Source of the DNA: Clostridiales bacterium
GTDB lineage: Bacteria > Bacillota > Clostridia > Oscillospirales > Oscillospiraceae
DNA length: 13,881 nt
Direction: 5' to 3'
NCBI GenBank assembly: GCA_019418625.1
Contig: DYBL01000110.1
Span: 1 to 13,881 of the forward strand
Position numbers and translations under genes: made by a program. Positions 6,814 through 12,192 of the stretch are shown piece by piece; position 1 is the stretch's first letter, and each line of letters opens with the position of its first letter. The notes under the pieces were generated by a model, which worked only from the letters and a program-made list of their open reading frames with translations, was not told the origin of the DNA and did not search any database.

Positions 6814-7187
6814 AGGCTATCCTCCTCCAGCAGCGCCCGCAGCTCTTTCAGCTCCTCCCGGGTGAGTCCCCCGTCGCACAGGGCCGAGGCAAAGGCAGGC
6901 AGGCTGCCGCCGCAGAGTTTATCCAAAAAGCGACGGCTCTGGCTGGCAAGGTACGCCTGCCGGGTGATCAGTGGCGTATACCGGGCGCTGCGGTGGGTCT
7001 TGTCGATCTCCAAAAAGCCCTTTTCCGCAAGACGGCCCAGCACCGTCAAAAGCGTGGTGGGCGCCACGGGGTGGGTGTTCTTCAGCCGCTCCTGGATGGC
7101 GCTGCGCTCCGCCGGCACCTCGCAGTCCCACACCGCCTGCATGACCTCCAGCTCCGCGTCCGGGAGCCTGCGGATCTCCTGTGACAT
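6810..7187 (-). CDS. BlaI/MecI family transcriptional repressor
   Basis: A 125-residue penicillinase-repressor-type protein. The winged helix spans about residues 1-75: the opening LPDAELEVMQAVW and the recognition-helix region APTTLLTVLGRLAEKGFLEI are typical of BlaI. The C-terminal half (SRRFLDKLCGGSLPAFASAL, then LTREELKELRALLEE) matches the family dimerisation region, where cleavage by the partner protease occurs. Length is usual for the family. ATG 7187 follows AGGAGG by seven bases. It is the first gene of a two-gene operon with the BlaR1-like protease and probably represses that operon through two operator copies in its promoter. No beta-lactamase gene is in the window, so the wider regulon is unknown. 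With the partner gene broken, induction may be lost. Confidence 0.94.
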   Translation of the reverse strand: MSQEIRRLPDAELEVMQAVWDCEVPAERSAIQERLKNTHPVAPTTLLTVLGRLAEKGFLEIDKTHRSARYTPLITRQAYLASQSRRFLDKLCGGSLPAFASALCDGGLTREELKELRALLEEDSL

Positions 7188-7201
7188 AACGGCGCCTCCT
7201 G

Positions 7202-7255
7202 TTCTACATTTGTAGTATCTGATTTTATTCTATATTTGTAGAACAAAATTGTCAA
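7202..7255 (-). promoter_or_regulatory. BlaI-controlled promoter with two operators
   Basis: The minus strand has TTGACA (7250-7255), a 17-bp spacer and TAGAAT (7227-7232). Two 16-bp palindromes of the BlaI/MecI TACA-TGTA type are present: 7228-7243 (TTCTACAAATATAGAA) over the -10 and spacer, and 7202-7217 (TACTACAAATGTAGAA) in the leader just before the ribosome site. They are 26 bp apart, about two and a half helical turns. Two sites of this kind are common at bla/mec-type autoregulated promoters. Confidence 0.88.
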
Positions 7256-7275
7256 GTCCTTTCCTCCCCGCAGGC

Positions 7276-7314
7276 AAAAAAAGCCCCCGCTTTTCAAAAA
7301 TTGAAAGCGGGGGC
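7276..7314 (-). terminator. Strong terminator after the phosphodiesterase gene
   Basis: GCCCCCGC (7283-7290) and GCGGGGGC (7307-7314) form the stem core, extended by a CTTTC/GAAAG stretch. On the minus strand it is followed directly by seven T residues (7276-7282). It ends the degV-MATE-phosphodiesterase run and lies 21 bp before the BlaI promoter -35 box, insulating that operon. Confidence 0.93.
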
Positions 7315-7321
7315 ATATAGG

Positions 7322-8056
7322 TCACTTCGATGCATCGGCAGCCAGCACGTTTCGGATCATTTCCGGATAGTTGCCAATCAGGGTGTCCACGCCCTTTCCG
7401 ATCAGATCACGGGCGTCGGCCTCCGTGTTCACTGTATAGGTGTTGATCTCCAGGCCATACTGCTTCAGCTCCCGGACTGCCTCGTGGGTCAGGCTGCGGA
7501 AATTCGGATGGTAGCAGGGCACGCCATGGCTGTGGCAGTACTTTCCCGCGTCAATGATCCATGCCTCCGTAAGGAAGCCGTACTTAAGCTGCGGCGCGAT
7601 CTTCTGCATCCGCAGGATGGTAAAGTGATTGAAGCTGGAGAGGATGACCTTATCCTCCAGACGGAACTCCTGGATCATGTCCCGGACTTTTTCTTCAATA
7701 CCGGGGTACTCAAAAACGCCGGTCTTCAACTCAATATTGGTGGTGATGGGCAGGTCCCGGACGAACTCGCAGTATTCCCGGAACGTGGGGACGGGGTTGA
7801 CGCCGTACTGCCCGGTATAGATGCAGGAGGCGTCCAGCTGCCGCAGCGCAGTAAAGTCCATATCCTTTACAAGTCCCTTGCCGTTGGTGGTCCGGTCCAC
7901 CAGCTCGTCATGAATGATGACGGGAACCCCATCCTTCGTCAGCTGCACATCCAGCTCAATGCCATCCGCCCCAGCCTCCACTGCCTTGCGGAATGCCAGC
8001 ATGGTGTTTTCCGGGTATTTGCCGCTGTATCCGCGGTGGGCAAAATTTTTCGTCAT
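7322..8056 (-). CDS. Glycerophosphodiester phosphodiesterase (UgpQ/GlpQ type)
   Basis: A 244-residue cytoplasmic enzyme of the GDPD family, which splits glycerophosphodiesters from phospholipid breakdown into glycerol-3-phosphate and the free alcohol. The catalytic and metal-binding residues are present: HRG at 7-9, the ENT motif at 16-18, Glu34 and Asp36 in GIELDVQLTKDG, His49 in IIHDE, and a later NIELKT. The C-terminal INTYTVNTEADARDLIGKGV and DTLIGNYPEM are typical TIM-barrel endings of the family. There is no signal peptide, so it should act inside the cell. ATG 8056 has GGAGGGAG upstream. The open frame runs further back, but only into the neighbouring efflux gene. It starts 29 bp after the MATE stop with no promoter seen between them, so it is likely co-transcribed. 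Confidence 0.94.
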   Translation of the reverse strand: MTKNFAHRGYSGKYPENTMLAFRKAVEAGADGIELDVQLTKDGVPVIIHDELVDRTTNGKGLVKDMDFTALRQLDASCIYTGQYGVNPVPTFREYCEFVRDLPITTNIELKTGVFEYPGIEEKVRDMIQEFRLEDKVILSSFNHFTILRMQKIAPQLKYGFLTEAWIIDAGKYCHSHGVPCYHPNFRSLTHEAVRELKQYGLEINTYTVNTEADARDLIGKGVDTLIGNYPEMIRNVLAADASK

Positions 8057-8085
8057 TTCCGTACTCCCTCCAAACTCAGCACACG

Positions 8086-9465
8086 TCAGGCACTGCCCGA
8101 CGCTGACGCTCTTGCTTCCAGTTCCCGACTCAGACGGTGCAGGGTCACGACTGCCGCTGCCGCCAGGATGATCTCCGCCGTGGGCTGCGCGTAAGCAAGA
8201 CCGTAGAGGGGCCACAGCGCGTTCCAAAGGAACAGCGCCGGGATCTCCAGCACGATCTTGCGCAGGATAGCAAAGCTCAGCGCCCGCTTTCCCATGCCGC
8301 ATGCCTGAAACACGCCCACAGCCAGGAAGTCCGTGCAGAGGAACGGCATGGCCAGGCATAGCCCTCTTAAAAAACGATAGCCATAGGACACGATGGACGC
8401 ATTGTCCATAAACAGGGCCACAAGCCACCTGGCACTGCAAAAATACGCGACGCAGACGATCGCCATGAACGCTACCGCCACTCGCATGCAGAACCAGAGG
8501 ACTGCCTTGAATCTGCGGATATTGCCGCTGCCGAAGTTATAGCTCAAAAGCGGCATGATCCCCTGGCTCAGCCCCAGCGCCACATACATGGGGACCATAT
8601 TGATCTTCTGGGCGATGCCCATGGCCGCCACCGCATCAGAGCTGAAGCCGGCGGTGAAATTGTTGAGCACCATCATGCCCGTAACATTGAGCAGGTTCTG
8701 GATGGCCGCCGGAATCCCAACGCCACACACTCCGTATACGATCCCCTTTTCCATGCAGAGGGACTTGAGCGACAGGGAGATATAGGTTCGCTTACGCCGT
8801 ACGAGCATCAGCACAAGGAAATAAATGCAGGCCACACAGTTGGACAAAAACGTGGCTAGTCCCGCTCCTGCGGCGCCCATGCCCAGTCCCCACGGCATAA
8901 TGAAAATGGGATCCAGCAAGATGTTCAGCAGGCACCCGCTCATGGTGCCCACGCTGGCATGAAGCGCACAGCCCTCCGCCCGCACCAGATACGCCATGAC
9001 CACATTCAAGATCGCAGGCACCGCACCGCAGATGACCGTCCACTTCAAATAGGCACTGGTGGCCGCCATGGTTTCCGCGTTCGCCCCAAGCAAATTCAAA
9101 ACGGGCTGGCGCAGCACTGCAAAGCCAATGGAGAACACGATCCCGCTCAGCAATGCACAATAAAATCCAAAAGAGGAGCTGCGGCGCACCGTGTCATATT
9201 CCCGCTTGCCCAGCGCCCGGCTCATCATACTGGAGCTGCCCACTCCAAAAAGGTTATTCACCGCGTTGAATGCCAGCAGCACCGGGGCGGCCAGCGTGAC
9301 CGCCGCGTTTTCAACCGGATCATTCAGCATCCCCACAAAATAGGTGTCCGCCAGATTGTAGATGACCATCACCAGACAGCTGAGGATCGTGGGGATAGCC
9401 AACGTGAACACCGCCTTGGGAACAGCCACTTCTTCAAAAAGCTGTATTTTTCTCTGCTCAACCAT
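8086..9465 (-). CDS. MATE family efflux transporter
   Basis: A 459-residue multidrug and toxin extrusion protein with about 12 membrane spans in two homologous halves, the usual MATE length. Typical MATE features are the opening PKAVFTLAIPTILSCLVMVI with YNLADTYFVGML, the GVGSSSMMSRALGKRE segment (a hallmark loop in the first half), and GIPAAIQNLLNVTGMMVLNN with the SYNFGSGN loop in the second half. Such pumps export cationic compounds using a Na+ or H+ gradient. The ATG at 9465 has only a weak ribosome site. The gene follows the degV-family gene by 43 bp and precedes the phosphodiesterase. A TetR-type regulator encoded at the far end of the run may control it, as is common for efflux genes. 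Confidence 0.95.
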   Translation of the reverse strand: MVEQRKIQLFEEVAVPKAVFTLAIPTILSCLVMVIYNLADTYFVGMLNDPVENAAVTLAAPVLLAFNAVNNLFGVGSSSMMSRALGKREYDTVRRSSSFGFYCALLSGIVFSIGFAVLRQPVLNLLGANAETMAATSAYLKWTVICGAVPAILNVVMAYLVRAEGCALHASVGTMSGCLLNILLDPIFIMPWGLGMGAAGAGLATFLSNCVACIYFLVLMLVRRKRTYISLSLKSLCMEKGIVYGVCGVGIPAAIQNLLNVTGMMVLNNFTAGFSSDAVAAMGIAQKINMVPMYVALGLSQGIMPLLSYNFGSGNIRRFKAVLWFCMRVAVAFMAIVCVAYFCSARWLVALFMDNASIVSYGYRFLRGLCLAMPFLCTDFLAVGVFQACGMGKRALSFAILRKIVLEIPALFLWNALWPLYGLAYAQPTAEIILAAAAVVTLHRLSRELEARASASGSA

Positions 9466-9480
9466 GCTTTTTATTCATCA

Positions 9481-9499
9481 AAGAGGGCCTGGCCCTCTT
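9481..9499. other. Inverted repeat between degV-family and MATE genes
   Basis: AAGAGGGCC and GGCCCTCTT are perfect 9-bp arms around one base. It lies just after the degV-family stop on the minus strand. It has no proper T-tract on either side (TGATGAATAAAAAGC on the minus side), so at best it is a weak terminator or an mRNA-processing hairpin that could lower MATE expression relative to the first gene. Confidence 0.4.
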
Positions 9500-9508
9500 C
9501 CCTTTCCC

Positions 9509-10374
9509 TCAGGCTTCCTTTTTCACGATCCCCGTGCCGGCGGCATTGATCCCCACGTGGCAGGCAATGCTGCAGGGCAGCTGCACATAGGATACCCGGA
9601 TCGTGGGAAATTCCGCCTGCACCAGCTGGCGCCACCGCTGGGCCTGTTCTTCACTTTCAAAGGTCCCCGCGGTCTCTACCCGCAGCTGGGAATCCGGAAC
9701 ATCTCCAAAGCGTGTCAGCCGGTCCTGCCGGACCGCCTCGATCATTTTCGCCTCCGCCTGCTTCATGCCCCGCGCCTTGGTGTGAACATCCAGCTTGTCC
9801 CCCTGGATGGTCAGCACGGGCTTCAGGTTCAATACCGTGGCAAATGCTGCCGCCGCCGGTGTGATCCGCCCGCCTTTTTCAAGTACTCCATGGAGTCCAC
9901 CGTGATATAAATGCTGGCGTCATAAGCACGCTCCTTCAGGTATTCCCGGATCTCCCGGGCGCAGAGGCCCTGTTCGGCCAGCTTTTGGGCGCATTGGGCA
10001 GATGTCTCCTGGGTGACAGAGATCCGATGGTTGTCCACCACCTGGACCTTGCCCTCGTACTCCTGCGAAAACCGGATCGCGTTGCAGCAGGAGTTGCTCA
10101 GCCCGCTGGACATGGGAATATATACGATCTCGTCATATCCATCCTGAAAAATGCCGTCCCAGAATTCCAGGATCTGTCCCGGAGACGGCTGGGAAGAGGA
10201 AATGGTCCGATGCTGGTGCATGGCCTCATACAGCTGTGCGCTGGTGATATCCGTCCCCTCCAGATACATCTTGTCCTCGATGATCACGGGCATGGGCAAA
10301 AGATAGATCTCCTGCTCCCGCGCCTTTTCCCGGGTCATGCCGCTGTTTGTATCGGTTGCAATCGCCACTTTCAT
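9509..10374 (-). pseudogene. DegV family (fatty-acid-binding) protein, frameshifted
   Basis: The frame from ATG 10374 ends at 9829 after 181 residues, while the rest of the protein continues in another frame to TGA 9509. Adding one base at AAAAAGG (plus strand 9873-9879) gives an intact DegV protein of 288 residues, the family's normal size, and restores the conserved YLKKGGRITP-AAA-FA stretch followed by LNLKPVLTI. N-terminal hallmarks are VAIATDTNSG, SSQPSPGQ (60-67) and the IPMSSGLSNS loop. The end has ACHVG-x4-GTGIV. DegV proteins hold a fatty acid in a cleft and, in some Firmicutes, present it to fatty acid kinase for phospholipid synthesis. The ATG has only a weak ribosome site. Without the second part the protein would lack about 40% of its fold. 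It heads the run with the MATE and phosphodiesterase genes. Confidence 0.88.
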
Positions 10375-10562
10375 TTTTTAATAGCTGCCTTTCCATTTGG
10401 ATTCAGTGATGTTTCCTCTCTTCCGTTGCGGTCATCCCGCAGCAAAACAGGCGCACGCAGCTGTGCATGCCGTTGTCCAAATCACTGTAAGAACTCAGCC
10501 CGCATGAGCCGGTCTTCCCCAGAGCGGATGGAGTTGCCGCGGTCCGTCTTGTCTTCCATTCG

Positions 10563-10590
10563 TTGACAAGGAGGAAAATCATGATAAAAT
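10563..10590 (+). promoter_or_regulatory. Likely promoter of the TetR-family gene
   Basis: TTGACA (10563-10568), a 16-bp spacer and TAAAAT (10585-10590) face the TetR-family gene. Transcription would start near 10597, inside the first GAGACAA inverted repeat, leaving a leader of about 90 nt that contains the second repeat. Confidence 0.65.
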
Positions 10591-10592
10591 AC

Positions 10593-10616
10593 GAGACAAG
10601 TGTATCACATTGTCTC
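10593..10616. promoter_or_regulatory. First GAGACAA inverted repeat (probable TetR operator)
   Basis: GAGACAA (10593-10599) and TTGTCTC (10610-10616) are perfect 7-bp arms with a 10-bp spacer. The site covers the -10 box and most of the spacer of the minus-strand promoter and the start point of the plus-strand promoter, so one bound dimer could block both directions. A 24-bp dyad of this form is typical of TetR-family operators. Confidence 0.72.
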
Positions 10617-10627
10617 ATCTGCATCAA
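10599..10627 (-). promoter_or_regulatory. Likely promoter of the degV-MATE-phosphodiesterase run
   Basis: On the minus strand TTGATG (10622-10627) and TACACT (10599-10604) are spaced by 17 bp. The start would fall near 10592, giving an unusually long leader of about 218 nt before the ATG at 10374. In that stretch (10375-10592) I find no convincing gene or known riboswitch. Confidence 0.55.
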
Positions 10628-10638
10628 TTCCCGTCACT

Positions 10639-10663
10639 GAGACAATTTCTGCGCTTATGTCTC
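10639..10663. promoter_or_regulatory. Second GAGACAA-type inverted repeat
   Basis: GAGACAA (10639-10645) and ATGTCTC (10657-10663) repeat the arms of the first site with one mismatch and an 11-bp spacer. The centres of the two repeats are about 46 bp apart. It lies upstream of the minus-strand promoter and in the leader of the TetR-family gene, 22 bp before its start codon. Confidence 0.6.
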
Positions 10664-10685
10664 ATATTAAAAAGGGGCCAACCGT

Positions 10686-11228
10686 ATGGACAAACGAAGG
10701 GCAGCCAATTTCCGTGTCAAAAGAAATATCACCCATACGCTCTTTTCCCTGATGCAGAAAAAGAGCCTTTCCGAGATCACCATTACAGAGCTGGTGGAGG
10801 GTGCGGGCGTGGCCCGTGCCTCCTTTTACCGCAATTACTGTTCCAAGGAGGATGTGCTGGTCACCCTGATCCGGGATGTGCTGGATGATTTCCGCAGTAA
10901 AATCCCGCCGGGACAGGAGAGCTTCTATACTTATGAAAACATCCTCCTGAGCTTTCAGTATTTTCATACTTACCGAAACTATATCCTGGACCTGTACCGC
11001 TCCGGATTTGCGTTCGTCTTTTTGGAAGAGCTGAACCGGTTCCATGAAAGCATTGAAGGCACCATGCCCTCGTCCTCCATAGAAAAATACCAGCTCTACA
11101 TGTATATCGGTGCACTGTTCAACACCACCATGGAATGGCTTTTGGAGAACGACACCGCCAGTCCTGAGGAGATGGCCCGATTTTTCTTCTCCTCCATCCT
11201 CCATATACTGGGAAACGCGGCCCCGTAA
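10686..11228 (+). CDS. TetR/AcrR family transcriptional regulator
   Basis: A 180-residue protein with an N-terminal TetR DNA-binding domain: the helix-turn-helix is in SEITITELVEGAGVARASFY, followed by RNYCSKEDVLVTLI, the usual transition into helix 4. The C-terminal two thirds form a helical ligand-binding and dimerisation domain of the kind often annotated as TetR C-terminal, with many aromatic residues (for example YLYMYIGALFNTTMEWLL-like helices near 139-156) that could line a pocket for a hydrophobic ligand. ATG 10686 follows AGGGG by eight bases. It is divergent from the degV-MATE-phosphodiesterase run, and the shared gap holds two matching inverted repeats. The likely role is repression of itself and of the divergent genes; the ligand is unknown, though fatty-acid or drug-like molecules would suit the neighbours. 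Confidence 0.93.
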   Translation: MDKRRAANFRVKRNITHTLFSLMQKKSLSEITITELVEGAGVARASFYRNYCSKEDVLVTLIRDVLDDFRSKIPPGQESFYTYENILLSFQYFHTYRNYILDLYRSGFAFVFLEELNRFHESIEGTMPSSSIEKYQLYMYIGALFNTTMEWLLENDTASPEEMARFFFSSILHILGNAAP

Positions 11229-11303
11229 AAGAGCGGTTCCTCCAGCCGGTCGGCTTCTTTGTCCGGGAACGGCAAAACCGCACCCACCCGCAGCTATGCA
11301 CGC

Positions 11304-11337
11304 AAAGAAGACACGCGGCAAAGCGTGTCTTCTTTTT
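11304..11337. terminator. Bidirectional terminator between TetR-family and response regulator genes
   Basis: AAGAAGACACGC (11305-11316) and GCGTGTCTTCTT (11323-11334) form a perfect 12-bp stem with a 6-base loop. TTT follows on the plus side (a TTCTTTTT run), and TTCTTTGCG on the minus side. It lies 76 bp past the TetR-family stop and about 95 bp past the response regulator stop. The rest of the 11229-11431 gap shows nothing I recognise. Confidence 0.87.
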
Positions 11338-11431
11338 CAGGCCCCGCGCACGCTGCGGATGCCGCTCTCCTCGGTCAGCATGGAGCCGGTCCCTCTGCGG
11401 TGATCGCCCTGCCGGACACCGAGATCCGCCG

Positions 11432-12115
11432 TCAGACCAAAAAGCGGTAGCCCAATCCCCGAACGGTTTGAATATACCGCGGCTTTGACGGATCATCCTC
11501 GATTTTCTGCCGCAGGCGGTTCACATAGACCATGATGGCATTTTCGTCGATGATCGCCCCGCCCCAGATCATGTCATAGAGCATGTCCTTGGAAAAAATA
11601 CGATTGACATTGTCCATGAACAGCTTCATCATGGCGTTTTCTTTGGAAGACAGCGGGATCTCCCGGCCGTTTTTGTAAAACCGCAGCGTCCCGGTATGGT
11701 AGCGGAATGGCCCCGCAATGATCTCCTCGGCGGAGCCTGCGCCGTGATTCCGGCTCCTCCGGATCAGCGCCTTCACCTTCGCCCCCAGCACCACGGGATT
11801 GAAGGGCTTGGTCACATAGTCGTCCGCTCCGATATCCAGGCCATAGAGGGTATCATAGTCCTCCTGCCGACCGCTGACGATCATGATGGGGATCCGTACT
11901 CCCCGCTGCCGCAGGGTCTGCACTACCTCAAACCCGTCCATTCCCGGCATATTCACATCCAGCAGCATGAGATCATAGTGCTCCTGCTCCATCATCCGCA
12001 GGGCTTCAGCGCCGGAGGCAGCGGTATCCGCCTGGATCCCGTTGCTGCGGATCACCTTATAGAGCATGGTGCATACTGTTTCATCATCGTCGACGATCAG
12101 GACTCTGTCTGCCAT
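11432..12115 (-). CDS. OmpR/PhoB family response regulator
   Basis: A 227-residue two-domain response regulator. The receiver (1-118) has the acidic pocket VLIVDDDE (Asp9-Asp11), the phospho-acceptor Asp53 in LMLLDVNMPGMDG, Ser81 in MIVSGR as the switch Ser/Thr and Lys103 in YVTKPF. The winged-helix DNA-binding domain (about 130-227) has the PhoB pattern IPLSSKENAMMKLFMDN, VNRLRQKIEDDPSKPRYIQT and the final VRGLGYRFLV. Phosphorylation by a histidine kinase should drive dimer binding at target promoters. ATG 12115 follows AAAGGAGG by six bases. A histidine kinase is encoded divergently 77 bp away and is the likely partner. It has its own promoter, sharing the -10 region with that of the kinase. 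Confidence 0.95.
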   Translation of the reverse strand: MADRVLIVDDDETVCTMLYKVIRSNGIQADTAASGAEALRMMEQEHYDLMLLDVNMPGMDGFEVVQTLRQRGVRIPIMIVSGRQEDYDTLYGLDIGADDYVTKPFNPVVLGAKVKALIRRSRNHGAGSAEEIIAGPFRYHTGTLRFYKNGREIPLSSKENAMMKLFMDNVNRIFSKDMLYDMIWGGAIIDENAIMVYVNRLRQKIEDDPSKPRYIQTVRGLGYRFLV

Positions 12116-12126
12116 AAACTACCTCC

Positions 12127-12156
12127 TTTACAGCACCCATTTTCTCATAGTATAAT
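12127..12156 (+). promoter_or_regulatory. Likely promoter of the histidine kinase gene
   Basis: TTTACA (12127-12132), an 18-bp spacer and TATAAT (12151-12156) read rightward. Transcription would start near 12163, about 30 nt before the kinase ATG at 12193. The TTTACA overlaps the ribosome binding site of the divergent response regulator gene. Confidence 0.7.
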
Positions 12157-12177
12157 TTTTCAAGCTGCACTTGACAA
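12149..12177 (-). promoter_or_regulatory. Likely promoter of the response regulator gene
   Basis: On the minus strand TTGTCA (12172-12177) and TATACT (12149-12154) are spaced by 17 bp. The start near 12142 leaves about 27 nt of leader. Its -10 box shares four bases with the -10 box of the kinase promoter, so both promoters probably cannot be occupied by polymerase at once. Confidence 0.75.
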
Positions 12178-12192
12178 GGGGAGGAAACTCAT

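Noticed and set aside
8057..8440. An N-terminal extension of the phosphodiesterase to 8440
   Set aside because: It reads through the 3' end of the MATE gene in another frame; the catalytic HRG motif sits seven residues after the ATG at 8056, as is normal for the family.
10403..10627. A 74-codon minus-strand open frame in the degV-family leader
   Set aside because: Neither the ATG near 10627 nor the one at 10582 has a ribosome site, the frame runs through the operator repeats, and the translation shows no recognisable motif.
10581..10640. A 19-codon leader peptide (MIKYETSVSHCLICINSRH) with a strong AAGGAGG before it
   Set aside because: The ribosome site overlaps the predicted plus-strand promoter, so it would lie upstream of the mRNA start; the sequence is better explained by the GAGACAA operator it contains. 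It would regain interest if transcription starts upstream of 10560.
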